61,199 nucleotides of DNA from Calothrix membranacea FACHB-236 (GCF_014696315.1 NZ_JACJPX010000051.1:1-61199), one strand, 5' to 3'. Positions 46,301 through 55,068 are shown, numbered from the stretch's first letter. Program-made: numbers and translations. Notes: generated by a model from the letters alone, not told the origin.

Positions 46301-47734
46301 ACTCAATTGCTCAACGATGACTGGACAACAAGTGCCAACAGTAAGTTCGCCTTTTACAGTCGCTCTACACTAAACCCGCAATTTGCTTGTCGTCCTAACG
46401 ATCCTAGGTTGCCTAACTGTACTACCGGCGATGAATGGCGATCTGCTGCTGTGTTAGCAGATGCTGTTACCCTACTTTCCAATAACTTTAGAGAAGGTTT
46501 CCGCAACGAGGGAGACTATGACTGGAAGCCTGTGGCAAGTAGCATTCCATCATCTCTGTCAAGTTATTTCTCTACCATCAACAGCTTTGTTCCCCAGTTT
46601 AGATGGTATGGCAGCGATGGTATGCCCCAAGACCTTGATACTGTTACTACCGGATTTCAAGCTAGTTCCTACCTCAACAACTTTGTAACGCCAGTTATGA
46701 AATGGAAACCAGCTAGACAATACGCTTATGAAATTTGCCCTCAAACAGATGTCTCCCTATGTTACACCGATCCCAAATACTGGATCATGACCAACACCAA
46801 CGTTGACCCAGAAGACTATGCTGGTCAAGGTAAAAGTTCGTGGAACAGTGGTGGACGTAATGCTGAAGGAAGTACAATTTCATCTCTCAAAACAGGAGCA
46901 ATAGGTACTCCACCTGATGGTAAGTGGGCCAACCCAGCCTTCCCAAAAAGACTTGCTTTTAAACGGGATCTTACTACTGGTGCGCTAGTTAGCCCCCTTC
47001 AGATTTTCGGAGTAAGAGATGGAAACCCAAAAAAAATAGAAGCATTTGATTTTAACGGTGCTACTCAACCAGCATTGGCACTAACAAATGGTCAACAAGT
47101 TTACGTACCTTGGTTACGACCTGACAGCAATGGAAATTGGGAACGACCAATTTTACAAGTTGACGAACCTTTTACTACTGATAGTAATCCCACCCCCAAC
47201 CCTAATATTATTAATGTTGGTTCACACGGGAATTGGTTACCAGTAGCAACGGAAACTACTTTCAATTTGATTATTGCTGCTGGAGATACCCCAGCTCGCC
47301 CCAATGAAGATAATGGTGGTTTACAAAACTTTCCCCGTTTCATAGAGACTTGGAACCCAACGGGAGGGGTAAGCGATGCCATTAAAGCTAAAATTAGTGG
47401 CTCCTTCATCCAAATAAAGCGCAGTGAATATGCAACTGCCCCAGTTATGGCATTTTTATCAGACTCCTCTCTAACCTATGCAACTGGGAATAGTAGCGGT
47501 AAACAACCTTTCTATTTTGCCCCAACACGGCAATGGGGTTATGATGTAGCCCTACTATCTCAGGCACCAGACAGGTTTGCCCAAAAATTGGTAAGAATAC
47601 CAGATGATTCACCTGATGAATATTTCCGGGAAGTTAGCCGAGATGATGCTTGGGTGAAGACGCTGCTGTGTGCCAAAAAAGTCTCAGATGACACTCGGGT
47701 AGTTGATTCGGATCAACGTCCTAGTTGTAGCTAG
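43301..47734 (+). CDS. hpsA: Hormogonium polysaccharide biosynthesis protein HpsA
   Basis: At 1477 aa this is the largest gene of the window. After a basic N-terminus (residues 1-49) there is a pilin-like prepilin site, G50|FVLPTVAMVALVVVLLTTAILF, followed by a helix with paired charges (RSFERSKNATNVR). The rest is a long extracytoplasmic region of beta-rich, Asn/Thr/Gly-rich sequence. This matches HpsA of Nostoc punctiforme, needed for the polysaccharide that hormogonia use for gliding. It heads a cluster of pseudopilin and glycosyltransferase genes on the same strand. A long hairpin lies between it and hpsB. Confidence 0.92.
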   Translation: MSSKRHLFKATQKLFKQFFKHSVSAIKKQIIWLLRTIFHTRKRRGAVNAGFVLPTVAMVALVVVLLTTAILFRSFERSKNATNVRVNEAVINAAAPALDRAKAKLNKLLSDPTLPRATPSDTALDGIFNDSTKRNEYTLGDETQLKLTSGTDNIRSAWMYPVDTDNNGLFDSYTLYGIYFKNPPVSGGVYTRARNSIEARTTPMVNGGAGDACKDTNGTSATLVGNSGWFKIGSKLKKAFFVYTANVPITNTGTLATGYERYKGNKGFSAIEYQQERVQLPLVNNAVVYEDDLQITPGPKLNLNGRIVTNSNLLTGSGFQQVTLYQVSSPSSCFYEADNAKIIVAGNVAAGGFINSGGDLANATTVHLYRGDGVSPNTSGNLKDNKSIKDSWAADIAYNSFAYAKRINRLVEAQIAADTTGTNDPQEVQNGPTTKTRQQRLELYFKRRTRRVPYAEVSVTSTNPLKVGSGTDYATTTPLQGSGDSLRPIDAWVFPFNPSNGTNKTGYANLELNKASGVTNRILPSATEPTKLDKVKQGSETFVGDRVIVGNNLPELWWDSSKSKFVGPNTDDTQTISSNYWDDPDNASTTDTNSNNVRTRRSRIQQLADLGDISRDGEWELAAAKIPANAQDPVGGLRVVTGAGIYLPDGATAATTTFTSYGTQIWSDLMPAKYDTVPAAITPFDTYGLSIQYNVPQPPANTPYLRMRATVVYHYKGTSYNETSPTPIACVSSFYDPTNSTTAKNISTLPAWASNANSSATGGKSNNGIVYGPPASASLTTYQNLLNYQAQLTYPNGRWVNEPLKNALAKTAANRTLSDLSAIDSALCALEIMGTKAADNSVIPHGAIRENAFLDARQIKAIDTTTGSTNYDLAKKDREPLEIRTTVLDIDQLRKKTIGTATADNPQEYLLPNSGIIYASRDDALADQSAGTSAAAKLESPVDFKLDPTRRPNGIMLVNGSKLFRSTTNTYRDVEKGLILASNVPVYIKGDFNLHTQEEFTQLLNDDWTTSANSKFAFYSRSTLNPQFACRPNDPRLPNCTTGDEWRSAAVLADAVTLLSNNFREGFRNEGDYDWKPVASSIPSSLSSYFSTINSFVPQFRWYGSDGMPQDLDTVTTGFQASSYLNNFVTPVMKWKPARQYAYEICPQTDVSLCYTDPKYWIMTNTNVDPEDYAGQGKSSWNSGGRNAEGSTISSLKTGAIGTPPDGKWANPAFPKRLAFKRDLTTGALVSPLQIFGVRDGNPKKIEAFDFNGATQPALALTNGQQVYVPWLRPDSNGNWERPILQVDEPFTTDSNPTPNPNIINVGSHGNWLPVATETTFNLIIAAGDTPARPNEDNGGLQNFPRFIETWNPTGGVSDAIKAKISGSFIQIKRSEYATAPVMAFLSDSSLTYATGNSSGKQPFYFAPTRQWGYDVALLSQAPDRFAQKLVRIPDDSPDEYFREVSRDDAWVKTLLCAKKVSDDTRVVDSDQRPSCS

Positions 47735-47755
47735 TAGTGCAGCCTAATTGTGGGG

Positions 47756-47810
47756 TTGATAGTAAGTACTACCCTGGGGGTTTGCCTGCATCTATAGTGC
47801 TTACTATCAA
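47756..47810 (+). terminator. Long hairpin between hpsA and hpsB
   Basis: The arms 47756-47771 (TTGATAGTAAGTACTA) and 47795-47810 (TAGTGCTTACTATCAA) form a 16-base-pair stem with one T-G pair and a 23-base loop. There is no clean T run after it. It may partly end transcription or stabilise the hpsA message. Confidence 0.65.
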
Positions 47811-47878
47811 TACATTTATTAATCACAATTAATGAAATAAACCACTAATCTCCACATCCTAGAAGTTGGTGAAGAAAA

Positions 47879-48553
47879 ATGATTAAGCACAAACAACAAC
47901 CAAAAATACCTTGCTCTAGTGAGTCTGGTTTTACCATTATTGAATCCTTAATAGCAATGCTCGTTGCTTCTGTCTTACTAACTGCGATCGCACCCGTTAT
48001 TATCTTAGGAACAGCGACTCGGGTACAAGCAAGACGGATAGAACTAGGAACTCAAGCTGCAAGAACATACATTGATGGTGTCAGAACAGGAACTATTTCT
48101 ACGCCTACTTCTACCAGCACAGGCGCAACTTTAAATTCATCTAGTACTCCTACAGTAGGTAGTTTAACCTGTAGCGCCAATGCATATTGCACTGACCCTG
48201 CCTCACCAGCTAACAATTTGTATTGTATGGATGGTAACGGGGATGGAATATGTAGCCTCAATAACAGCAAAGATTTGTTAATTCAAGCCTTTCGCTATAA
48301 CACGGCTTCTAGTGATGCTACTACTGGTTACCAATTGGGTATAAGAGTTTATAGATCAGATGGATTTAAATCCGATGGTAGTTTGACAAAAGCACCCAAT
48401 AAACAAGCAAGTTTCTCTGGAGGTCTCGGCAATCGAAAAGCGCCATTAGTAGAAATGACCACAGTGATTGCCCCTCAATCAACTTCATTCAATGACTGGT
48501 GCAACCGCCTCAAAAATACAGGTAATACAACATCAAATACTTCATGCAACTAA
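47879..48553 (+). CDS. hpsB: Hormogonium polysaccharide secretion pseudopilin HpsB
   Basis: The 224-aa protein has a type IV prepilin leader of 17 residues, cut at G17|FTIIESLIAMLVASVLLTA, with the conserved Glu at mature position 5. The globular part holds four cysteines (LTCSAN, YCTDP, YCMDG, ICSLN) that may form disulfides. It would be processed by the prepilin peptidase PilD and assemble into a pilus-like rod. It is the first of three consecutive pseudopilin genes after hpsA. Confidence 0.87.
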   Translation: MIKHKQQPKIPCSSESGFTIIESLIAMLVASVLLTAIAPVIILGTATRVQARRIELGTQAARTYIDGVRTGTISTPTSTSTGATLNSSSTPTVGSLTCSANAYCTDPASPANNLYCMDGNGDGICSLNNSKDLLIQAFRYNTASSDATTGYQLGIRVYRSDGFKSDGSLTKAPNKQASFSGGLGNRKAPLVEMTTVIAPQSTSFNDWCNRLKNTGNTTSNTSCN

Positions 48554-48584
48554 GCATCAACATTTGGAATAGAGAATATTCAGC

Positions 48585-49583
48585 ATGAATCCAATCCAAT
48601 TTCTGCTTGGTATCCAAATTAAACGGTATAAGTTGGTTCAACAGAGCGGGTTTACCCTGATTGAACTATTGGTAGGCATGATCATAGCTGTGCTTGTGAT
48701 CACACCCTTGCTCGGATTTATGATTAACATCTTGAACACAGACCGCCAAGAGCAAGCAAAAGCCAGTTCCGAACAAGAAATCCAAACAGCACTTGACTAC
48801 ATTTCTCGTGATTTACAACAGGCCGTATACATCTATGATGCTACAGGCATTGATGCGATCAAAAACCAGCTACCTAGTCCCACTGCTACAGATAGAGTTC
48901 CAGTGCTTGTGTTTTGGAAGCGAGAATTTATTGGACAGGTACTTACAGCCGCAGATAACAACAGTGACGATACTTTTGTGTACTCATTAGTTGCCTACTA
49001 TCTAATTAAAGACAATAGCTCTACTTGGTCTAATGCCGCTCGTATTGCTAGATGGCAAATTAGAGACGGCGTAGCAAGTAGCAGTAGTAGCGCCGTTACT
49101 TGTAATGGATATAGTGGCAAATATGTGAGTGGTTATTGTCCTAGTTCAGGTTTTGCTTCATTTAACTTTGAAGGAGTTGGCACGATAGAGCAAAAGATGA
49201 ATACCTGGACAAGACTTAGCTCATATACAACAACCACAAATACAGGTGGAACCCCAACAACTACAACTACAGATGTTAGTTATAGTGATTCTCCTATAGT
49301 ACTAGTAGATTACATAGACCAAACCACTACTGGAACACCATCTGCAACCTGTGCTTCTGGTTCAAAAGTAACACCAACAAGTTTTAATACCAGAGATACA
49401 GGTATTATGACCAGCTTTTATGCCTGTGTAGATAGAGCGAACACAACAGCCCAAGTATTTTTACGAGGCAATGCACTTGCTCGTTTACGAAATACAAACA
49501 TAAGTTATGCAGATAGTCGAAAAAACTATTTTCCTACTGCAAGTATCAGAGTACAGGGGCGTGGATTCTTGTTCACTAAGTAA
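48585..49583 (+). CDS. hpsC: Hormogonium polysaccharide secretion pseudopilin HpsC
   Basis: Prepilin site at G22|FTLIELLVGMIIAVLVITPLL, with Glu at mature position 5. The 332-aa protein is long for a pseudopilin, similar to the minor pilin PilW/GspJ type, with EQEIQTALDYISRDLQQAV after the helix. A Thr-rich loop (TTTTNTGGTPTTTTT) lies at about residues 211-228. It follows hpsB by 31 bases and hpsD follows by 41, suggesting one transcript. Confidence 0.87.
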   Translation: MNPIQFLLGIQIKRYKLVQQSGFTLIELLVGMIIAVLVITPLLGFMINILNTDRQEQAKASSEQEIQTALDYISRDLQQAVYIYDATGIDAIKNQLPSPTATDRVPVLVFWKREFIGQVLTAADNNSDDTFVYSLVAYYLIKDNSSTWSNAARIARWQIRDGVASSSSSAVTCNGYSGKYVSGYCPSSGFASFNFEGVGTIEQKMNTWTRLSSYTTTTNTGGTPTTTTTDVSYSDSPIVLVDYIDQTTTGTPSATCASGSKVTPTSFNTRDTGIMTSFYACVDRANTTAQVFLRGNALARLRNTNISYADSRKNYFPTASIRVQGRGFLFTK

Positions 49584-49624
49584 ATCTGGAATTGGCAACA
49601 ATTATTTATTGATGACAGGTTAAT

Positions 49625-50278
49625 ATGAACAAGTTTGTTAATAATTTATTAGACAAAAGTAGTAAAAAAATACTACAGAATTTATTTACCATAAAAAAAG
49701 ATACTGGCTTTACCGTATTGGAACTTCTGGTAGTAGTAGTAATAATAGGAATTCTCTCAGCAATTGTAGCTCCTGGCTGGCTTGCTTTTATTAAACGACA
49801 ACGAGTGAATAAAGCTAATGATAATGTTGTAGCGGCACTACAGGAAGCTCAAAGGCAAGCAAAAAGAACCAAATTAAATTATAGTGTTAGTTTTAGAAGT
49901 AACAACAACATTTCTCAAATTGCGGTTTATTCAGGTACTACACCAGATAATTGGCAAGATTTAGGTGGATCTGTAGGAATTAAATCTGGGCAAATTATCT
50001 TAGGTACAAATCTTAGCGCAGTAAACACTACTACTGGTAGTGCCGTGACTTATAACTTAACTACGCCAGTAACTATTACCTTTGATCACATGGGAACTTT
50101 GCCAAATGCAAACTTTGGCACGATACCAACAGGGCAAACAGAAGCACCTGGCTTGAAAATTGCAGTAGCTGTTCCTATAAGTGGAAATTCTACACAACCT
50201 AGTGGTGTTAAAAGATGTGTAATAGTGAAGACTATTTTAGGCTCAATCATTACTGCAAAAGAGAGCGCTTGTAATTAA
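49625..50278 (+). CDS. hpsD: Pseudopilin, GspH/FimT type (HpsD)
   Basis: Prepilin site at G28|FTVLELLVVVVIIGILSAIVAP; the following WLAFIKRQRVNKANDNVVAALQEAQRQAKR is the GspH/FimT pattern. The C-terminus ends with KRCVIVKTILGSIITAKESACN-like residues, two cysteines that may pair. By position after hpsB and hpsC this is the third pseudopilin, hpsD. A 207-base gap follows before the first glycosyltransferase gene, where a second promoter could lie. Confidence 0.8.
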   Translation: MNKFVNNLLDKSSKKILQNLFTIKKDTGFTVLELLVVVVIIGILSAIVAPGWLAFIKRQRVNKANDNVVAALQEAQRQAKRTKLNYSVSFRSNNNISQIAVYSGTTPDNWQDLGGSVGIKSGQIILGTNLSAVNTTTGSAVTYNLTTPVTITFDHMGTLPNANFGTIPTGQTEAPGLKIAVAVPISGNSTQPSGVKRCVIVKTILGSIITAKESACN

Positions 50279-50485
50279 ACCAATATTACTTTTGCAGAAA
50301 AAACATTTTAAAATCAGTATAAATACGCTACATACTAGCTGCTTTTTGATTACAGAATTGAAATATAAAGAGCAGTTTTTTTATATATTTTGATGGCTGT
50401 TACTAAATTAGCCATTTAGCACACAGTACTGCATTTGTGTTATCTACTATTTCAATGAAAACAACCTAATTATAATTAATAATTT

Positions 50486-51457
50486 ATGGCTAAAGCTTGG
50501 AACTTGACTATAGCTATACCTACTTATAATGGTGCAAGTCGTTTACCAGAATTACTAGAACTCCTCAAAAATCAAGTTGGCACTGAAAATATTTCTTGGG
50601 AAATTATTGTTGTTGATAATAATAGCACTGATAATACAGCGGAAGTTGTCCAGACATATCAGCAAAATTGGCACTGTGCTTACCCCTTAAGGTACTGCTT
50701 TGAAAAAAAGCAGGGAGCAGCTTATGCTAGAAAAAGAGCAGTATTAGAAGCTAGAGGTAGCTTAATTGGATTTATAGATGATGACAACTATCCATTACTA
50801 AACTGGGTAGCAGAAGCCTATACTTTTAGTAAAAAATATCCAAAAGTGGGAGCTTATGGTAGTCAAATTCATCCAGACTGGGAAGTAGAACCACCGAATA
50901 ATTTTAGACGCATTGCACCATTTTTGGCCATTACAGAGCGCGGAGATATTCCATTATTATATGAATCCACAAAAAAATTACTGCCACCTTCTGCTGGACT
51001 AGTGATTCGCCGCCAAGCTTGGTTAGACAGCATACCAAATCAACCAATTTTAACTGGTAGAGTTGCTGGCAATATGCTGACGAGTGAAGACTTAGAAATG
51101 CTGTCTTATATTCAAAAAGCAGGATGGGAAATTTGGTACAACCCCAAAATGGAAATTTACCATAAAATCCCTATTTTACGTTTACAAAAGGATTACTTAA
51201 TCCCATTTTTTCAAGGTATTGGACTAAGCCGTTATGTTACTAGAATGATCAATATAAAACCTTGTTATAGGCCAATGTTTCTTATCGCTTATATGCTTAA
51301 TGATTTACGTAAAATTATTCTGCATTTATTGCGATACGGTACATATTTAAAATTTGATATAGTTGCTGCTTGCGAAATGCAATTATTCTTAAGTAGCCTG
51401 ATTAGTCCTTTATATCTATGGAGAAATGGATATTTAACAGCGGATAATAAACACTAA
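50486..51457 (+). CDS. hpsE: Family 2 glycosyltransferase, HpsE type (copy 1)
   Basis: The GT-A domain has LTIAIPTYNGASRLPELL, the nucleotide-binding EIIVVDNNSTDNT, a KKQGAAYARKRA helix and the metal-binding DDD in IGFIDDDNYPL. The C-terminal part is basic and hydrophobic (about 240-310) and probably lies on the membrane. It would add sugars to a lipid-linked or growing polysaccharide. It is a tandem duplicate of the next gene, nine bases downstream. Length 323 aa. Confidence 0.82.
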   Translation: MAKAWNLTIAIPTYNGASRLPELLELLKNQVGTENISWEIIVVDNNSTDNTAEVVQTYQQNWHCAYPLRYCFEKKQGAAYARKRAVLEARGSLIGFIDDDNYPLLNWVAEAYTFSKKYPKVGAYGSQIHPDWEVEPPNNFRRIAPFLAITERGDIPLLYESTKKLLPPSAGLVIRRQAWLDSIPNQPILTGRVAGNMLTSEDLEMLSYIQKAGWEIWYNPKMEIYHKIPILRLQKDYLIPFFQGIGLSRYVTRMINIKPCYRPMFLIAYMLNDLRKIILHLLRYGTYLKFDIVAACEMQLFLSSLISPLYLWRNGYLTADNKH

Positions 51458-51466
51458 AATAATTAT

Positions 51467-52453
51467 ATGAATAATTTGCAAAATCAAAATTTAGATTTGA
51501 CTGTAGCTATTCCTACATATAATGGTGCAGAAAGGTTACCTAAAATTCTGGATAAGCTTTATAATCAAACAGGAATAGAAAGGCTCAGATGGGAAATTAT
51601 CATTGTTGATAACAACAGTTCTGACGACACAAATCAGGTAATTATGAATTACCAAAAAATTTGGCATCTTAACATACAGTTAAGATATTTCATGGAGCCT
51701 GAACAAGGAGCTGCTTATGCAAGACTGCGAGCAGTGAAAGAAGCTAAAGGTGAGCTTGTTGCATTCTTAGATGATGATAACCTACCTGCACCTGATTGGG
51801 TGGCAGCAGCCTATGCATTTAGTATTGATCATCCTCAAGCTGGTGCATGGAGTGGTCAAATTCACGGTGATTTTGAAGTTACACCACCTGAAAATTTTGA
51901 AAAAATTAAAGGTTTTTTAGCTATCCAAGAACGAGGAAATCAAGCGCACTTATTTAAACCAGATCGTTTAATACTTCCTCCTGGTGCAGCATTTGTTATT
52001 CGCAAAAAAGTATGGTCAGATAATGTTCCACAGCGCCCTGCTTTGAGTGGTAAATTACCTGGGCTTTTTATCCAGGGAGATGACTATGAACCATTGCTTT
52101 ATATCCACTATGCTGGCTGGGAAATTTGGTATAATCCAGCAATGCATACTTATCATCAAATACCTTCTTGGCGACTAGAAAAAAAATATTTGTTAACTCT
52201 AGCTCGTGGTGGTGGTCTATGTATTTGTCACTTACGCTTTATCAATACTCAAAGTTGGGAAAAACCCTTTATATTTATTAGGACTATTTTAGGAAATTTT
52301 CGTAGGCTTCTAAGACATATTTTTATATATAATTTTAACCTAAATGCTAATTTTATAGCTCGTTTTGAAACAGAATTTTATTTAGGTAGTATGATAAGCC
52401 CTTTCTACTATCTAAGATATTATGGTTTTAAAAATTATAAAAATAAATTTTAA
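51467..52453 (+). CDS. Family 2 glycosyltransferase, HpsE type (copy 2)
   Basis: This 328-aa protein lines up with its upstream neighbour along its full length: LTVAIPTYNGAERLPKIL, EIIIVDNNSSDDT, PEQGAAYARLRA, VAFLDDDNLPAPDW, then the shared blocks (W/G)QIH.D.E..PP.NF and AGWEIWYNP...YH.IP. The sharing points to an old tandem duplication, with each copy probably making a different linkage. It lies nine bases after copy 1. Confidence 0.8.
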   Translation: MNNLQNQNLDLTVAIPTYNGAERLPKILDKLYNQTGIERLRWEIIIVDNNSSDDTNQVIMNYQKIWHLNIQLRYFMEPEQGAAYARLRAVKEAKGELVAFLDDDNLPAPDWVAAAYAFSIDHPQAGAWSGQIHGDFEVTPPENFEKIKGFLAIQERGNQAHLFKPDRLILPPGAAFVIRKKVWSDNVPQRPALSGKLPGLFIQGDDYEPLLYIHYAGWEIWYNPAMHTYHQIPSWRLEKKYLLTLARGGGLCICHLRFINTQSWEKPFIFIRTILGNFRRLLRHIFIYNFNLNANFIARFETEFYLGSMISPFYYLRYYGFKNYKNKF

Positions 52454-52563
52454 ATAAAAATAATTCTGTCTTTTAGGTCTTTTAGAATATTAATTAACCA
52501 AAGCACAATTTATATTTTTTTAAGTAATTATAAATTTTGCTAAAAATATCTTTATAAATTAAT

Positions 52564-53547
52564 ATGCCTTTGATCAGTGTAATTATTCCTGCTTTCAATA
52601 GTGAAAAAACAATCAAAAAAACTATTGAATCAGTTTTACAGCAAACATTTACTGATTTTGAAGTAATTATAATTAATGATGGTTCTTCAGATTCTACATT
52701 AGAAATAGTCCAAAAAATTAATGATTCAAGAATAACAGTATATTCCTTTGATAATGCGGGTGCAAATGTTAGCCGTAACCGTGGACTTTACTACGCAAAA
52801 GGAGAATTTGTCAGCTTCTTAGATGCTGATGATATGTGGTCTCTAGATAAGTTAGAGTCTCAATTAAAGCTATTACAAATTCATCCAGAATCATCAGTAG
52901 CTTATAGCTGGACTAATTATATTGATGACAAAAGCCAATTTTTACGTAGAGGCTCATACATCGTTGCAACTGGTAATGTCTATCCGAACATCTTACTAGT
53001 TAATTTTTTAGAAAATGGTTCTAATCCTTTGATTAGAAAGCAAGCTTTAAATGTAATAGGTGGTTTTGATGAATCTTTAGGAGCTTGTCAAGACTGGGAT
53101 ATTTATTTGCGATTAGCTACCAATTATCAATTTGTCTGTGTATCCTCCCCCCAAATTTTATACCGTGTAACGCCAAGTTCATTATCTAGTAATGTGATGC
53201 AGTTAGAAAATGCTTGCTTAACAGTAATTGAAAAAGCTTTTAATCAAGCTCCTTCGTATCTACAATATTTAAAACGGCATAGCTTGAGCAACATTTATAA
53301 ATATTTGCTTTATAAAGCTTTAGAAGGAACACCAAAAAGATCTAAAACTATCATAGCAGCAAAATTCCTGTGTAAAGTTATCAGTTATGATCCATTATTA
53401 ATAATAAAAGCGTCATACTGGAAAGCATGGTTGAAAATTATAGTCACCTTCATATTTACTGCAAACCAGGCTGAAAAACTGCTAGGGAAATTTCCTCGTA
53501 TATCAAACATAACTACGATATTAGGCTCATTAAAATTAGAAATTTAA
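52564..53547 (+). CDS. Family 2 glycosyltransferase
   Basis: A classical GT2 enzyme, different from the two preceding ones: PLISVIIPAFNSEKTIKKTIESVLQQTF, VIIINDGSSDST, NRGLYYAKGEFVSFLDADDMW (DXD-type motif), then the ED-like FDESLGACQDWDIYLRLA acceptor region. Length 327 aa. It follows by 110 bases and is followed after 15 bases by a pseudopilin gene. It corresponds in position to hpsF or hpsG, but I cannot tell which. Confidence 0.82.
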   Translation: MPLISVIIPAFNSEKTIKKTIESVLQQTFTDFEVIIINDGSSDSTLEIVQKINDSRITVYSFDNAGANVSRNRGLYYAKGEFVSFLDADDMWSLDKLESQLKLLQIHPESSVAYSWTNYIDDKSQFLRRGSYIVATGNVYPNILLVNFLENGSNPLIRKQALNVIGGFDESLGACQDWDIYLRLATNYQFVCVSSPQILYRVTPSSLSSNVMQLENACLTVIEKAFNQAPSYLQYLKRHSLSNIYKYLLYKALEGTPKRSKTIIAAKFLCKVISYDPLLIIKASYWKAWLKIIVTFIFTANQAEKLLGKFPRISNITTILGSLKLEI

Positions 53548-53562
53548 ATATTTTTTATTCTG

Positions 53563-54117
53563 ATGCATTTGCTGTTGCTATTTAAAATCAAAAATATATT
53601 AAAGAGTCATTCGGATAGCGGCTTTACGCTGATGGAGACGTTAGTAATTGTTGTAGTAATAGGTATTTTAAGTGCGATCGCAGCTCCTACTTGGATGTCT
53701 TTCGTCAACACTCAACGTCTTAATACTTCCCAAAATCAAGTTTACCAAGCATTTCGCCAAGCACAAAGCCAAGCCAAAAAGGAAAAATTGACCTGGAATG
53801 CGAGTTTTCGGGAACACAACGGTATCGTGCAATGGGCGGTTCATCCTGCTACTGTGAGTGCAGCTAGTGCCAATTGGAATGAGTTAGATGCGAATGTGCT
53901 ATTAGATTCAGAAACCACCTTAAGTTTGTCAAACGGAATCAGGCAAATTCAATTCGATCATACAGGTAGTGTCAAGCAGCCTCCTTTAGGAAGGATAACT
54001 CTATCTAGTAAATATGGTGGTAAAGCTAAACGTTGCGTAATTGTTTCTACAATATTGGGCGCAATCCGCACTAGTAAAGAGCAGCCAACACCCCAGAGTA
54101 ACAAGTATTGCTATTAA
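53563..54117 (+). CDS. Pseudopilin, GspH/FimT type, paralogue of HpsD
   Basis: Prepilin site at G20|FTLMETLVIVVVIGILSAIAAP, with Glu at mature position 5. The next part, TWMSFVNTQRLNTSQNQVYQAFRQAQSQAKKE, and the C-terminal RCVIVSTILGAIRTSKE match HpsD closely, so the two are paralogues. Length is 184 aa. It is tightly linked to the upstream glycosyltransferase. It ends the hps block seen here. Confidence 0.82.
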   Translation: MHLLLLFKIKNILKSHSDSGFTLMETLVIVVVIGILSAIAAPTWMSFVNTQRLNTSQNQVYQAFRQAQSQAKKEKLTWNASFREHNGIVQWAVHPATVSAASANWNELDANVLLDSETTLSLSNGIRQIQFDHTGSVKQPPLGRITLSSKYGGKAKRCVIVSTILGAIRTSKEQPTPQSNKYCY

Positions 54118-54390
54118 ATAGAGCGGTGCAATTAAATATAACTGGTAAGGGCTGTTATTTGTCCTTTGTCCTTGGTCATTAGTCATTGGTAAGGGTTTCA
54201 AGCTTATTTATATTTCGTAATATAGTTAGGTTTATTTCCACTAACTTACTTAAAATAATTCTTTAGAACTTAGGCGGATACTATATTTTTTTTATAGCTT
54301 TTCTCCAGCCTCCAGCCTCAAGAAAATTGACTTCTGACACTCATTACTGAATAAATTATAGATATGCCAGTTGGGTAAATCTGGTTTTAG

Positions 54391-55068
54391 TTGATTAGCA
54401 TAAGGTATTCTGTTCTGAAATCACTAAATAGCCTCAAACAGCACCTAATAATTTTTACTCGTTATCCAGAACCAGGGAAGACCAAAACTCGGTTGATACC
54501 TGCTTTAGGTGAATTAGGCGCTGCTAATCTGCAAAAGCAGATGACTGAATACACAATATTGCAAGTTCAAGCATTGCAAAAGATAACGAACATTTCTTTT
54601 GAAGTGCGCTTTGCAGGTGGCAATTTACAATTAATGCAAGATTGGTTGGGGTCTGATTTAGTTTACCAGCCTCAAGGTGAAGGAGATTTAGGCGATCGCA
54701 TGAGGCGATCGCTTGGGGATGCGGTTGCATCTGGTAAAAAACAAGTAATAATCATCGGTATAGATTGTCCTGGGGTAAATTCTCAGTTGCTGGCAATGGC
54801 GTTTGAGCAACTAAATAATTTTGACATGGTGCTAGGCCCCGCAATGGACGGTGGATATTACTTAATTGGGTTACATCAAGTAATTCCGCAATTATTCGCT
54901 AATATCGACTGGGGAACTTCTCAAGTATTCCAGCAAACGGTAGACATTGCCCAGCAGCTTAATTTATCACACACTTACTTACCTATCTTGGCTGATGTTG
55001 ACCGTCCCGAGGATCTGCCGATTTGGGAACAAACTATTGCTAGAGAAGTTGCTGATAAGACTCAGTGA
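54391..55068 (+). CDS. TIGR04282-type glycosyltransferase-like protein (DUF2064)
   Basis: The protein shows the TIGR04282/DUF2064 pattern: LIIFTRYPEPGKTKTRLIPALG (in part), the GDLGDRM motif, IIIGIDCPGVNSQ, the GPAMDGGYYLIGL block, and a final LADVDRPEDL. These GT-A-like proteins are annotated as arsenosugar biosynthesis enzymes, but many cyanobacterial members lie outside arsenic loci; no arsenic genes are nearby. The start is a TTG at 54391 and is uncertain. A 270-base repeat-containing gap separates it from the hps block. Confidence 0.82.
   Translation: MISIRYSVLKSLNSLKQHLIIFTRYPEPGKTKTRLIPALGELGAANLQKQMTEYTILQVQALQKITNISFEVRFAGGNLQLMQDWLGSDLVYQPQGEGDLGDRMRRSLGDAVASGKKQVIIIGIDCPGVNSQLLAMAFEQLNNFDMVLGPAMDGGYYLIGLHQVIPQLFANIDWGTSQVFQQTVDIAQQLNLSHTYLPILADVDRPEDLPIWEQTIAREVADKTQ

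Noticed and set aside
54391-55068. Arsenosugar biosynthesis pathway
   Set aside because: The protein matches TIGR04282, but no arsenic methyltransferase or radical SAM ArsS-like gene is adjacent, so the pathway is not supported.
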